Positions 26,349 to 35,700 of a stretch of DNA of 64,000 nt are shown here, piece after piece. The first letter of the stretch is position 1, and every line of letters begins with the position of its first letter. A program made the translations under genes and the position numbers. The notes beneath the pieces were generated by a model, which saw nothing but the letters and a program-made list of their open reading frames with translations, ran no database searches and was not told the origin of the DNA. The stretch is from the NCBI RefSeq assembly GCF_016127015.1, contig NZ_CP065972.1, forward strand, positions 1,116,001 to 1,180,000, in the 5' to 3' direction. Source of the DNA: Corynebacterium tuberculostearicum (GTDB taxonomy: Bacteria; Actinomycetota; Actinomycetes; Mycobacteriales; Mycobacteriaceae).

Positions 26349-27362
26349 ATGACGAAGACATCTGCCACCACCGCCAAGGGCACTTCAAGTGCCACTACTG
26401 ATGAAGAACAGGAAGTAGACCGCGGATCTCGCCGCAACCAAACCAACGATAATCCTTCTGCCGACCTCGTCCGCGTTTATCTCAACGGCATCGGCAAGAC
26501 CGCACTGCTCAGCGCGGAAGATGAGGTAGAACTCGCTCAGGCCATCGAGGTTGGACTGTACGCGGAATACAAGCTCAATAACGCAGAAAAGCTCACCCGT
26601 GCAGAAAAGCGCGACCTTAAGATCCTCGCCCGCGAAGGCAAGAAGGCACGCTCCCACCTGCTCGAAGCTAACCTGCGCCTCGTTGTTTCGCTGGCAAAGC
26701 GCTACACCGGTCGCGGCATGCCGCTGCTGGATCTCATCCAAGAGGGCAACCTAGGCCTAATCCGCGCCATGGAGAAGTTTGATTACGCCAAGGGCTTCAA
26801 GTTCTCCACTTATGCCACGTGGTGGATCCGTCAGGCAATTACCCGCGGCATGGCTGACCAGTCCCGCACCATTCGCCTCCCAGTCCACTTGGTTGAGCAG
26901 GTTAACAAGCTTTCCCGCATTAAACGCGAGATGTATCAATCCTTGGGTCGCGAAGCTACCAACGAGGAGCTTTCGGAAGAATCCGGTATTGACGAGAACA
27001 AGATCGAGATGCTGCTGCGCCAGTCGCGCGATCCGGTCTCTCTCGATATGCCGGTAGGTACCGATGAAGAAGCTCCTTTGGGTGACTTCATCGAAGACGC
27101 GGAAGCTACCGATGCTGAAACTGCGGTGGTCGCTTCAATGCGCCACTCCGATATCCGCGGCGTGATTGACACCTTGGAAAAGCGCGAGCAGGATGTCATC
27201 CGCCTGCGCTACGGCCTCGATGATGGTGTTCCGCGCACCTTGGATCAGATTGGTCGCCGCTTCGGCCTTTCGCGCGAGCGTGTGCGCCAGATTGAGCGCG
27301 AAGTCATGGCAAAGCTGCGCGATGGCAACCGCGCCGATCGCCTGCGCGAGTACGCTTTGTAA
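26349..27362 (+). CDS. sigB: RNA polymerase sigma factor SigB (primary-like)
   Basis: 337 residues. A short Thr/Ser-rich N-terminus lacking region 1.1, then region 1.2 ([21 protein letters not shown]), region 2 ([21 protein letters not shown]), region 3 and region 4 ([19 protein letters not shown]). Strongly similar to SigA in the conserved regions. A non-essential stationary-phase and stress sigma factor in this genus, usually next to dtxR as here. ATG 26349 with AGGAGG seven bases upstream. Confidence 0.94.
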   Translation: MTKTSATTAKGTSSATTDEEQEVDRGSRRNQTNDNPSADLVRVYLNGIGKTALLSAEDEVELAQAIEVGLYAEYKLNNAEKLTRAEKRDLKILAREGKKARSHLLEANLRLVVSLAKRYTGRGMPLLDLIQEGNLGLIRAMEKFDYAKGFKFSTYATWWIRQAITRGMADQSRTIRLPVHLVEQVNKLSRIKREMYQSLGREATNEELSEESGIDENKIEMLLRQSRDPVSLDMPVGTDEEAPLGDFIEDAEATDAETAVVASMRHSDIRGVIDTLEKREQDVIRLRYGLDDGVPRTLDQIGRRFGLSRERVRQIEREVMAKLRDGNRADRLREYAL

Positions 27363-27395
27363 TCCACACCTACTGCATTCGGCAGCACATCCTCT

Positions 27396-27440
27396 CCCCG
27401 GGCCCATTTTGGCAACGTACCGCCATGGGCTCGGGGTTTG
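27396..27440 (+). terminator. Terminator of sigB
   Basis: CCCCGGGCCCAT pairs with ATGGGCTCGGGG (one mismatch), followed by TTTGG; the T-run is short. Confidence 0.55.
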
Positions 27441-27456
27441 GCGTTGATATGGCATC

Positions 27457-27484
27457 GGCTTGGTTCCTAGCGGCGAGCCAAGCC
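27457..27484. repeat. Inverted repeat upstream of dtxR
   Basis: GGCTTGG (27457-27463) and CCAAGCC (27478-27484) form a perfect 7-bp inverted repeat about 100 bases before dtxR. Candidate operator or leader hairpin. Confidence 0.35.
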
Positions 27485-27585
27485 TTGGGTAGGCTAATCT
27501 GGACTGCAGAGTCTAGAAAGCGCTTTCCCGTTCTTGGGCGGGACTACAGCCGCGTAACTGTATTCACACAGAAAGGTATGCCCAC

Positions 27586-28269
27586 GTGAGGGACCTAGTT
27601 GATACAACGGAGATGTATCTGCGGACCATCTACGAGCTAGAAGAAGAAGGCATTACTCCCCTGCGCGCCCGCATTGCGGAGCGTTTGGAGCAGTCCGGGC
27701 CTACGGTTTCTCAGACTGTAGCTCGCATGGAGCGCGATGGCCTTTTGCACGTGCGCACCGACCGCAGTTTGGACCTCACGGACAAGGGCCGCGACCTAGC
27801 TACCGCAGTCATGCGCAAGCACCGGTTGGCAGAGCGTTTGCTTACCGACGTCCTGGGGCTCGACATTGCCAAGGTCCACGACGAGGCCTGCCGGTGGGAG
27901 CACGTCATGAGTGAAGAGGTGGAAAAGCGCATGGTCGCCGTTCTCGATGACCCGACGCGGTCCCCCTTTGGCAATCCTATTCCGGCGCTGTCTGCACTTG
28001 GCTTCGATGTTCCGCAGCCGGATCAGGGCACGCGCGCGGTCGACCTCCCCAATGGCGAGCAGGTCTCCGCGACCGTCATCCAGGTCAATGAAATCCTGCA
28101 GGTTGATGATGGAACCTTCCAGGAGCTCACCGATGCCGGCATTCGTGTGGGTGCCAAGGTATCTGTGGTCAATAACAGCGGCACGATTACGCTGTCGACA
28201 CCGGAAGGTGGCAGCGTCGTGCTTTCCGACGATTTGGCGCACGCAGTGCGCGTGGAGGTACAACCATGA
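27586..28269 (+). CDS. dtxR: Iron-dependent transcriptional repressor DtxR
   Basis: 227 residues. The Fe(II)-activated repressor of iron uptake and, in pathogenic relatives, toxin genes. N-terminal winged helix (about 5-70, recognition helix [16 protein letters not shown]), a dimer/metal domain with H79, C102, E105 and H106 as in the C. diphtheriae protein, and a C-terminal SH3-like domain (about 150-225). GTG 27586. The stop overlaps galE by four bases (ATGA), the dtxR-galE operon of corynebacteria. Confidence 0.95.
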   Translation: MRDLVDTTEMYLRTIYELEEEGITPLRARIAERLEQSGPTVSQTVARMERDGLLHVRTDRSLDLTDKGRDLATAVMRKHRLAERLLTDVLGLDIAKVHDEACRWEHVMSEEVEKRMVAVLDDPTRSPFGNPIPALSALGFDVPQPDQGTRAVDLPNGEQVSATVIQVNEILQVDDGTFQELTDAGIRVGAKVSVVNNSGTITLSTPEGGSVVLSDDLAHAVRVEVQP

Positions 28270-29252
28270 AGCTTCTTGTCACCGGTGGCGCCGGCTATGT
28301 GGGCAGTGTCTGCGCCGCAGTATTGGTCGAACAAGGCCATGACGTAACCATCATCGATAATTTCTCCACTGGCAACCGTGAGGCCGTTCCGGAAGCCGCC
28401 CGCGTCGTCGAGGGCGACGTCGCGGACAAGGCTGCCGATGTCTTGGGCGAAGGTGGCTTCGAAGGCGTCATTCACTTCGCTGCGCGCTCCTTGGTGGGCG
28501 AATCCGTCGAAAAACCAGATGAGTACTGGCAGCACAACGTCGTTACTACCCTGACGCTGCTTAATGCCATGCGGGATAACGACGTCAAAAACCTCGTCTT
28601 TTCCTCCACCGCTGCAACCTACGGTGAGCCCGACCAGGTCCCGATTACGGAAGACATGCCAACCCAGCCCACCAATCCGTATGGTGCGACCAAGCTGGCC
28701 ATCGACTACATGATCACGTCCTTTGCCCACGCCTACGGCCTTGGCGCTACCTCGCTGCGCTATTTCAACGTGGCAGGCGCCTACGGAAATATCGGCGAAA
28801 ACCGCGAGGTAGAAACCCACCTCATCCCCATCGTGTTGCAGGTTGCTTTGGGCCACCGGGATAAGATCTTCATGTTCGGTGATGACTGGGAGACCGCAGA
28901 CGGCACCCCAGTGCGTGACTACATCCATATCCGCGATCTAGCCGACGCCCACGTGCTTGCCCTTGAGTCCAATGAATCTGGCAAGCACCGCATTTACAAC
29001 CTGGGTTCTGGCGATGGGTACTCCGTCAAGCAGGTCATCGAGATGTGCCGCAAGGTCACCGGCCACGACATTCCGGCTGAGGTGGCCCCGCGCCGCGCGG
29101 GCGACCCAGCTACGCTCATCGCTTCCTCTGAGAAGATTCAGCGGGAACTCGGGTGGAATCCCACCCGTACGGACCTGGAAACCATCGTCACCGACGCGTG
29201 GAACTTCACCCGACAGCTCGGCGATAAAGCACATTCCGCAAAGCGGTCCTAG
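28266..29252 (+). CDS. galE: UDP-glucose 4-epimerase
   Basis: 328 residues, extended SDR. Interconverts UDP-glucose and UDP-galactose, supplying galactose for arabinogalactan. NAD-binding [11 protein letters not shown] at the N-terminus, catalytic Ser/Thr in [12 protein letters not shown] and YGATK (Tyr-x-x-x-Lys). It is translationally coupled to dtxR through a 4-base overlap. It ends 12 bases from the convergent DUF4192 gene, with no strong terminator between. Confidence 0.94.
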   Translation: MKLLVTGGAGYVGSVCAAVLVEQGHDVTIIDNFSTGNREAVPEAARVVEGDVADKAADVLGEGGFEGVIHFAARSLVGESVEKPDEYWQHNVVTTLTLLNAMRDNDVKNLVFSSTAATYGEPDQVPITEDMPTQPTNPYGATKLAIDYMITSFAHAYGLGATSLRYFNVAGAYGNIGENREVETHLIPIVLQVALGHRDKIFMFGDDWETADGTPVRDYIHIRDLADAHVLALESNESGKHRIYNLGSGDGYSVKQVIEMCRKVTGHDIPAEVAPRRAGDPATLIASSEKIQRELGWNPTRTDLETIVTDAWNFTRQLGDKAHSAKRS

Positions 29253-29264
29253 ACGCCGCGCGTG

Positions 29265-30350
29265 TTAGGCGGGGCTGTCAACGCGGAGCCCCGCCGCTTC
29301 GCGGGCTAGCTCGCAACCATGGCATAGGCTGGAGACCAACCGCTTTCCCATGCCGCTGCGATATCCCTGCGCTATGAGGCGCCCCAAATTGTGATGGGGC
29401 GCCTCTTCTACTACTACGGAAAGCGCCGGACCGGCATAAATTCCGAATTCGTGGGACACCTGGCTAGCAGCATACAAAGCTAGGGCGTTATAGCGAATAG
29501 AGCCCGGGAATGTACGCGCTACCGCCAATAACAGGTCACCTGCTTCCTGCGGCGCGGAGACGAGCTCCGTAATGACTAGGTCGCGGGTCCAGGTGGTAGA
29601 CATCCACATGGCTGCCACACACAACAATTCTTCATTTTCTAGGGTTTCCTCCAGCGATTCGACCTCGCTGAGCACATAGCGGGCATCGGCAATAAGGTGT
29701 TTGACCACCTGCACTGGATCTGTAGTGCCATACCCGTGCCCGGCGCGCAATTGGCGGGCAATCTCTTCGGCGCATCGCTCCATGGCCCTAATCTCTTCTT
29801 CCCCAAAGTAGGGGTTCGGGTCCTTAAAGCGCTGGACCAAGTCATGACGGCTAAGTTCCGGAAGCATGCCATTATTCACGCAGGCGCGCATCGTGTGGCT
29901 CGTCGAGATGGCGGGTATGGTTCCTTCCATCCAGTTCTGCAGCGGGCCCTCGCCGCTTTCTGTGGCGTGGCCAAAGATGAGGTCATAGGCGGTATTGGTG
30001 GAGAGTTCTTCGGACAGCCAGCAGGCATCGATGCCCATACCTGTCCGGTCTTGGAAATGATAAAGAGACAGCAGAATATCCCAGAGCTCTCCTTCCTCGC
30101 GCTGGGAGAGCACGAAACAGAAAATGATTTCGGGATTTCCGCAGTGAAACGCATCCATCACTTCGTGAAGGGCACCAGGCACATCGTGCAGATCGAGGCG
30201 GGCTACTGGTCCGATGCTGTATCCACGTTGGCTGGGTTGGATGGAGATGAGGATGACTGATTCGGTGGGAAAGAATCCGAGGATTCCTGGAATATTGGCG
30301 AGGATATCGCCGGGCGTACGGATGGGCTGAGTTGGTGTTGTGATGTCCAT
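29265..30350 (-). CDS. DUF4192 protein
   Basis: 361 residues, soluble. The DUF4192 N-terminal signature is clear: IRTPGDILANIPGILGFFPTESVILISI (about 9-36). A central helical region and the C-terminal RDLVITELVSAPQEAGDLLLAVARTFPG segment follow. Common in Actinobacteria; function unknown. ATG 30350 is chosen since homologues begin just before this motif. Monocistronic, convergent with galE. Confidence 0.82.
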   Translation of the reverse strand: MDITTPTQPIRTPGDILANIPGILGFFPTESVILISIQPSQRGYSIGPVARLDLHDVPGALHEVMDAFHCGNPEIIFCFVLSQREEGELWDILLSLYHFQDRTGMGIDACWLSEELSTNTAYDLIFGHATESGEGPLQNWMEGTIPAISTSHTMRACVNNGMLPELSRHDLVQRFKDPNPYFGEEEIRAMERCAEEIARQLRAGHGYGTTDPVQVVKHLIADARYVLSEVESLEETLENEELLCVAAMWMSTTWTRDLVITELVSAPQEAGDLLLAVARTFPGSIRYNALALYAASQVSHEFGIYAGPALSVVVEEAPHHNLGRLIAQGYRSGMGKRLVSSLCHGCELAREAAGLRVDSPA

Positions 30351-30437
30351 GGCCCCAGCTTCAACCACGCGCGCAACTATGCATAGGCCACCAAGGGTTA
30401 GGTGGTGGGGATCTGTGGATAGGTGGGGTGAAGGGGG

Positions 30438-30448
30438 CGTCGGCAAGC
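30438..30448 (+). repeat. CGTCGNCAAGC motif, copy 5 (N = G), intergenic
   Basis: In the 242-base gap between the divergent DUF4192 and PAC2 genes, in the context GGCGTCGGCAAGCGG. The rest of the gap holds no recognised element. Confidence 0.6.
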
Positions 30449-30592
30449 GGCTTTCCACACCCCGCCCGGGATTGCGCTGGCAATGCGCAGCGGTTTGGGG
30501 CACAATTGTTTATTTAACCTCGCGGTGCGCGCGGGAATAGTACGCACGCACGCGGCGTTGGGGTAGGTGAGAAAGCAAGGAGGTAACACAAC

Positions 30593-31657
30593 ATGCACGA
30601 AGAAGATCGCCGCATGTATGAGCTGGAATATCCGGCTCCGGTGATTAGGGATGATTCCGGTGACGGACAAGGCCCCACCATGATTGTTGCCATGCACGGC
30701 TATGCTGACGCTGGCCAGGCCATTGAAGCAAGTGCTGACCATCTGAAGGCCGCTTTGGAAGGCCGTCAGCTGGCATCGTTTAACTCTGATGAGCTGATTG
30801 ATTACCGCTCGCGCCGCCCAGCCATCACGATTGATAAGGATCGGGCGCTGGAAATCGAGTCCATGGATCTTGGTATTAAGGTCCTGCGCGATAATTCCGG
30901 CAAGACCTTCCTATTGCTGTCTGGCCCTGAACCAGACATGCGCTGGGAGGCGTTTACTACCGCCGTGGTGAAGCTGGTGGAAAAGTTCAATATCGAAGAC
31001 ACCATTATGCTCTATGCCGCGCCGATGCCGGTGCCGCATACCCGCCCCACGGTGGTTACGGCTCATGGCACCTCCTCCCGCTTGACCGAGCACATGCTCT
31101 CGATGGATTCCACCATGATGGTGCCGGGCTCCGCCGCACTGTATCTGGAAAAGGCTCTGGCGGATAAACACCGCACGGTGGCTGGATATACCGTCCACGT
31201 GCCGCATTATCTGGCAGCTTCGCCTTATCCGCAGGCCACGTTCCAGCTGCTGGATTCGGTGGCGCGGGCGGCGCGCCTCAATATTCCTTTGGGCAGCATT
31301 GAAGCCGATATATCTCGCGTGGAAAACCAGCTGGAGGAGCAAGTTGGTGGCTCGGATGAGATCGAAGGCGTAGTCCAACAACTCGAGCAGCAATATGACG
31401 CTTACATGGAGCGCTACCGCAAGGAGCATCCGCAGGCGATCATGCCTGGCGAGGAGCCCATGCCTACCGGTGAGGAAATCAGCGAGGAATTCCAGGCATT
31501 CTTGGCTTCCTTGAATGAAGAAGAAAGCCAGCAGATCATCAATACCGAGATCGATGACCGCGAAGATTCCGCCGAGGAGGAAGGCCCGCAGTCCGATGGT
31601 GGGAAGGATGGCCCTGATTCTGCTTCGGGCGAGGGCGACTTAGGTGACGATATCTAA
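30593..31657 (+). CDS. PAC2 family protein
   Basis: 354 residues. A PAC2-type (proteasome assembly chaperone 2-like) alpha/beta domain occupies about 10-240, with MIVAMHGYADAGQAIEASADHL and LLSGPEPDMRWEAF as landmarks. The acidic C-terminus (EEEGPQSDGGKDG) is probably disordered. The mycobacterial homologue (Rv2714) lies in the same neighbourhood. Corynebacteria lack a classical 20S proteasome, so the role is unclear. ATG 30593 with AAGGAGG nine bases upstream. It is 34 bases before the DUF3516 helicase, likely the same operon. Confidence 0.82.
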   Translation: MHEEDRRMYELEYPAPVIRDDSGDGQGPTMIVAMHGYADAGQAIEASADHLKAALEGRQLASFNSDELIDYRSRRPAITIDKDRALEIESMDLGIKVLRDNSGKTFLLLSGPEPDMRWEAFTTAVVKLVEKFNIEDTIMLYAAPMPVPHTRPTVVTAHGTSSRLTEHMLSMDSTMMVPGSAALYLEKALADKHRTVAGYTVHVPHYLAASPYPQATFQLLDSVARAARLNIPLGSIEADISRVENQLEEQVGGSDEIEGVVQQLEQQYDAYMERYRKEHPQAIMPGEEPMPTGEEISEEFQAFLASLNEEESQQIINTEIDDREDSAEEEGPQSDGGKDGPDSASGEGDLGDDI

Positions 31658-31691
31658 CTAACCCGCCCCCATCGCCGCTAAGGTGGTGGGG

Positions 31692-34235
31692 GTGAACTTA
31701 TCTCAGCTGCTGCCAGATTTAACGGAAGTACCCGAGTCCCTCGTAGACGAGGCAATTTGGGATACCTTTACCTCGTGGACCACCGGCCGGGGTATCAATT
31801 TGTACCCAGCTCAGGAAGAAGCCTCGCTCGGTATTTTGGCCGGCGATAATGTTATCCTCGCTACCCCTACGGGCTCGGGAAAGTCCATGGTGGCTAATGC
31901 TGCGCACTTCATTGCCCTAGCTCGTGGCCAGCGCAGTTTCTATACCGCACCGATCAAGGCCCTTGTGAGCGAGAAGTTCTTTGCCCTGTGCGATATCTTC
32001 GGCGCCGAGAATGTGGGCATGATGACTGGCGACGCCACCGTTAATGGCAATGCCCCCATCATCGCCGCCACCGCCGAGATTGTGGCCAATATTGCGCTGC
32101 GCGATGGCGCCGAGGCCAATATCGACCAGGTAGTGATGGACGAGTTCCACTACTACTCCGAACCGGACCGCGGATGGGCATGGCAGGTGCCGCTGCTGGA
32201 GTTGTCCAAGGCGCAGTTCCTGCTCATGTCCGCCACTCTGGGCGATACTCAGTGGCTAGAAGAGGATCTCACCCGCCGCACCGGCCGCGCCACCAACCTC
32301 GTCGCCGGCACCACGCGGCCCGTGCCACTGGACTTTTCCTATGTCTTTAGCGCGGTGCACGAGACCATCGAGGAGCTCTTGGCCGATAAGAAGGCACCCA
32401 TCTACGTGGTGCACTTCTCGCAGCGTGAAGCGGCCGAGCGCGCGCAGGCGTTGACCTCACTTTCGGGGATTATCACTAAGGAAGAAAAGGAAGCGATTGC
32501 CCAGGAAATCGGTGGGTTCCGCTTCACCACCGCCTTTGGCAAGGATCTATCCAAGCTGCTGCGCAAGGGCATCGGCATCCACCACGCGGGCATGCTGCCC
32601 AAATACCGCCGATTGGTAGAGCGCCTGGCACAAAAGGGCCTGCTTAAGGTCATTTGCGGCACCGATACCCTGGGTGTGGGCATTAATGTGCCCATCCGCA
32701 CCGTGCTGATGACTGGGCTTGCCAAGTTCGACGGCCAGCGCCAACGCATCCTCAAATCGCGCGAATTCCACCAGATTGCCGGCCGCGCCGGCCGCGCCGG
32801 CTATGACACCGAGGGCACTGTGGTAGTCGAGGCCCCCGAGCACGAGATCGAAAATGCCAAGGAACGCCGCCGCATCGGCGACGACCCCAAACGCTTGAAA
32901 AAGCTCAAGAAAAAGTCCGCCCGAGAAGGCGAGGTGTCCTGGTCCGAGAAGACTTTCGCGCGCCTTACTGAGGCGGAACCGGAACAGCTGACCTCTCAGT
33001 TCCGCGTTTCTAATTCCATGCTGCTCAACGTCTTGGCGCGCCACGGCAATGGCTATGACCACATGCGCCACCTGCTGCGAGACAACCACGATAACCGCAG
33101 CAAGCAGAATAAGGACATCCTCACCGCACTCGATCTCTTCCGCGGGCTAGTGGATTCCGGCGTCGTGCAAAAGTCCACCAAGGGATTGGATATCTACGGC
33201 CGTCCCTACCATTTGGTGCGAGAGCTACCGCGTGACTTTGCGCTCAATCAGCCGCTGGGCCCATTCGCCTTGGCGGCGCTCTCGCTGCTGGACCCAGAAG
33301 CGGAGACCTATAACCTGGACGTTATTTCAGTTTTTGAGGCCATCCTAGATGACCCGCGCCAGGTGCTCATTGCCCAGCAGAAGCAGCGCCGCGGCGAAGA
33401 AATCGCCGCGCTGAAGGCGGACGGGGTGGACTACACCGACCGCATGAATATCGTGGAGGATATCACTTGGCCGAAGCCGCTCGAGGAGCTACTGGAGCAG
33501 GCCTACGATACTTTCGCTGAGACCAATGCGTGGGTCAAGGAGTTTGAGCTGCGACCCAAGTCCGTGGTGCGCGACATGCTCGAGAATGCGATGACCTTCT
33601 CGGATCTGGTCGCCACCTACGGCTTGGCCCGCTCCGAGGGCGTGATTTTGCGCTACCTGACCGACGCCTGGCGCACTCTTAAGCAATCCATTCCGGACGA
33701 GTACAACACTCCAGAGCTTGAAGATATCGTTGTCTGGCTAGGTGAGCTTATCCGCCAGGTGGATTCCTCGCTTGTCGACGAATGGGCGCAAATGGCCGGC
33801 GAAGACTCCCCCATCGACCAAGACACGGTAGACCGCGAGCTGGCCTTTGGCGTGGAAGACCCCACCGCGCTCACGGCCAATCGCCGCGCCTTTACCATCA
33901 TGGTGCGCAATTACATGTTCCGCTTGGTGCAGCTCTTTGCTTTGGAAAAGGAAGACCGCTTAGCGGAGTTGCTCGATTACTTGGACGAGGTGCCGGACTT
34001 CGGCGCTATCCTAGATGATTACTTCGATGAGTATGATGACATCGATTCCGGCCCCGAGGCCCGCGGCCCGGAGTATTTCCGCCTAAGCGATACTGACTCG
34101 CGTGCGTGGTCCGTGCGCCAGATCATCAAGGACCCAGACGGCGATCACGCCTACCAGTTCGTCGCTACGGTAGATCTCGGTGCCTCCGATGAGGCCGGCG
34201 AAGTCCGCCTAGCAGACCTGCGCGTGGAGTACTAG
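31692..34235 (+). CDS. DEAD/DEAH-box RNA helicase with DUF3516 domain
   Basis: 847 residues. Walker A ILATPTGSGKSMVA (about 57-70), DEFHYYSEPDRG as the DEAD-like motif II, SATLGD, and the C-terminal QIAGRAGRAGYD motif VI. The last 350 residues form the DUF3516 region, related to Ski2/Mtr4-like helicases. It probably unwinds RNA or RNA-DNA. Three in-frame GTG codons (31683, 31686, 31692) compete; 31692 has AAGGTGG at the best distance. Follows PAC2 in an apparent operon. Confidence 0.85.
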   Translation: MNLSQLLPDLTEVPESLVDEAIWDTFTSWTTGRGINLYPAQEEASLGILAGDNVILATPTGSGKSMVANAAHFIALARGQRSFYTAPIKALVSEKFFALCDIFGAENVGMMTGDATVNGNAPIIAATAEIVANIALRDGAEANIDQVVMDEFHYYSEPDRGWAWQVPLLELSKAQFLLMSATLGDTQWLEEDLTRRTGRATNLVAGTTRPVPLDFSYVFSAVHETIEELLADKKAPIYVVHFSQREAAERAQALTSLSGIITKEEKEAIAQEIGGFRFTTAFGKDLSKLLRKGIGIHHAGMLPKYRRLVERLAQKGLLKVICGTDTLGVGINVPIRTVLMTGLAKFDGQRQRILKSREFHQIAGRAGRAGYDTEGTVVVEAPEHEIENAKERRRIGDDPKRLKKLKKKSAREGEVSWSEKTFARLTEAEPEQLTSQFRVSNSMLLNVLARHGNGYDHMRHLLRDNHDNRSKQNKDILTALDLFRGLVDSGVVQKSTKGLDIYGRPYHLVRELPRDFALNQPLGPFALAALSLLDPEAETYNLDVISVFEAILDDPRQVLIAQQKQRRGEEIAALKADGVDYTDRMNIVEDITWPKPLEELLEQAYDTFAETNAWVKEFELRPKSVVRDMLENAMTFSDLVATYGLARSEGVILRYLTDAWRTLKQSIPDEYNTPELEDIVVWLGELIRQVDSSLVDEWAQMAGEDSPIDQDTVDRELAFGVEDPTALTANRRAFTIMVRNYMFRLVQLFALEKEDRLAELLDYLDEVPDFGAILDDYFDEYDDIDSGPEARGPEYFRLSDTDSRAWSVRQIIKDPDGDHAYQFVATVDLGASDEAGEVRLADLRVEY

Positions 34236-34251
34236 CCTGCGAAAACGACAA

Positions 34252-34310
34252 AGCCGCCCTGGCTGCCACGCCCCAGAATAAGAGGGACGTCGGCAAGCGC
34301 GAGGGCGGCT
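34252..34310. terminator. Hairpin between the DUF3516 helicase and ahpD
   Basis: AGCCGCCCT (34252-34260) pairs with AGGGCGGCT (34302-34310). The loop contains a CGTCGGCAAGC motif. A second hairpin, GCTAAAA/TTTTAGC, follows directly up to the ahpD stop. Probably works on both strands. Confidence 0.6.
34288..34298 (+). repeat. CGTCGNCAAGC motif, copy 6 (N = G), intergenic
   Basis: Lies in the loop of the terminator hairpin between the helicase and ahpD, context GACGTCGGCAAGCG. Confidence 0.65.
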
Positions 34311-34324
34311 AAAAGCCGGCTATT

Positions 34325-34849
34325 TTAGCGTGCGGCCTCAATCTGGACAGCCTGTGCCACAGCCTGGACAACGGCCGCAACCTTGACGGCCTCCCAGACC
34401 TGCTCCTTGCTCAGACCAGCCTCGTTGAGCTCGTGAGCGTGAGCACCCAGGCAGTGCTCGCAGCCATTGATGGCGGAGACTGCGGTATTCCACAGCTCGA
34501 AGTTGGCCTTGTCCACGCCTGGCTTGGAGATGATGTTCATGCGCAGGCCGAACTTAACCTGTGCGTAGTCATCGCCCAACCAACCCTTGGCGCGGTAGGC
34601 AACGTTGTTCATAGCCATAACGGTGGCTGCGCCGTAAGCTGCCTCGATAGCTTCCTCAGACAGGTGCTCCTTTGCTTCCTCCGCAATCTCAGAAAGCACG
34701 GTGTCATTGCGGGTTGCGGCAGCCGATGCCAGCAGGCAGCCCCAGAGCTGCTCCTCGTCCAGGTCCTTGGAACGGGTCAGGGCGCCCAGGTTGAGCTTCT
34801 GGTCCTTGGCGTACTCCGGCAGGGAAGACTTCAGATTATCAATAGACAT
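34325..34849 (-). CDS. ahpD: Alkyl hydroperoxidase AhpD
   Basis: 174 residues. Thiol-dependent partner that re-reduces AhpC via lipoylated proteins in mycobacteria. The full active-site set is present with mycobacterial numbering: E118, C130, H132, C133 and H137 in [13 protein letters not shown]. It lies downstream of ahpC in the same direction, separated by a 97-base gap that contains a hairpin. Confidence 0.95.
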   Translation of the reverse strand: MSIDNLKSSLPEYAKDQKLNLGALTRSKDLDEEQLWGCLLASAAATRNDTVLSEIAEEAKEHLSEEAIEAAYGAATVMAMNNVAYRAKGWLGDDYAQVKFGLRMNIISKPGVDKANFELWNTAVSAINGCEHCLGAHAHELNEAGLSKEQVWEAVKVAAVVQAVAQAVQIEAAR

Positions 34850-34896
34850 AACTTTTTTCCTTTGCGGTTTTGATAGGAATTTTCTGCATTGGATTT

Positions 34897-34924
34897 AAAA
34901 GGAAACCCCGCCACGAAAGCGGGG
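34897..34924 (-). terminator. Attenuator-like hairpin between ahpC and ahpD
   Basis: On the minus strand CCCCGC and GCGGGG flank TTTCGTG and are followed by TTTCCTTTT. It probably lets only part of the ahpC transcription reach ahpD. Confidence 0.65.
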
Positions 34925-34946
34925 TAAACCTGCATCTCAGTGAGAT

Positions 34947-35540
34947 TTAGAGCGCGGACTGAACGACGTCCATCTTGTTGATGTTCTTGGTTGGGTCGTT
35001 CTTCTCCCAGTTGCAAGCGCAAACCTCTTCGGACTGCAGGGCGTCGAGCACACGCAGAACCTCGTCTACGTTACGGCCAACAGCATCCGGGGTAACGGAG
35101 ACGAACTGGATAACGCCATCCGGGTCGATGATGAAGGTAGCACGGTCAGCAACGCCATCAGCGTTTTCTACACCCAGTGCACGGATGAGGTCGTGGCGCA
35201 CGTCAGAGAACATCGGGAAAGGAACTTCCTTCAGCTCTGGGTGAGTTGCGCGCCAGTTGAAGTGAGCGAACTCGTTATCGGTGGAGCCGCCAAGGATCTG
35301 GGTATCGCGGTCCTGGAACTCCTCGTCCAGCTTGCCAAAGGCAGCGATCTCGGTCGGGCAGACGAAGGTGAAGTCCTTCGGGTAGAAAAAGACCACCTTC
35401 CACTTGCCCTCGTACTTGTCCAGGGATACCTGCTCGAAGTAGTCCTCCGGCTGGTTAGCGTTGACGTCGTGCAGGTCGCCACCGGTCAGGGCGGTGAGGT
35501 TGAACTCTGGGAACTTTTCGCCGACGGTCAAAATAGGCAT
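34947..35540 (-). CDS. ahpC: Alkyl hydroperoxide reductase AhpC (2-Cys peroxiredoxin)
   Basis: 197 residues. Reduces organic peroxides, H2O2 and peroxynitrite. Peroxidatic C61 in FTFVCPTE and C174/C176 in EEVCACNW, the three-cysteine arrangement known from the mycobacterial enzyme. ATG 35540 follows a clear AGGAG; a Met 21 bases upstream in the same frame lacks one. It is divergent from oxyR, whose product usually controls it. Confidence 0.96.
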   Translation of the reverse strand: MPILTVGEKFPEFNLTALTGGDLHDVNANQPEDYFEQVSLDKYEGKWKVVFFYPKDFTFVCPTEIAAFGKLDEEFQDRDTQILGGSTDNEFAHFNWRATHPELKEVPFPMFSDVRHDLIRALGVENADGVADRATFIIDPDGVIQFVSVTPDAVGRNVDEVLRVLDALQSEEVCACNWEKNDPTKNINKMDVVQSAL

Positions 35541-35636
35541 AGTCTTCAACTCCTTTAGCAAAGGCTTTTCCTCTAAGTTTCCTGCCGCTTGGCGTACAAG
35601 CAGCGGGGCAGGACCGCATCCGGCCCAACACGATCA

Positions 35637-35664
35637 GTTATACCATCTTTTCCGCTCGCGTCAA
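35637..35664 (-). promoter_or_regulatory. Promoter of ahpC
   Basis: On the minus strand TTGACG (35659-35664) and TATAAC (35637-35642) are 16 bases apart, a good primary sigma factor promoter about 100 bases before ahpC. Confidence 0.6.
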
Positions 35665-35677
35665 TAGCAAATCCTAT
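35664..35677. promoter_or_regulatory. Candidate OxyR operator
   Basis: ATAG-N6-CTAT palindrome abutting the ahpC -35 in the oxyR/ahpC divergent region. It resembles OxyR half-sites (ATAG...CTAT), but the spacer is one base shorter than the enterobacterial pattern. Confidence 0.4.
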
Positions 35678-35700
35678 AGGTAAGTGTTAGAGTAATAGGC

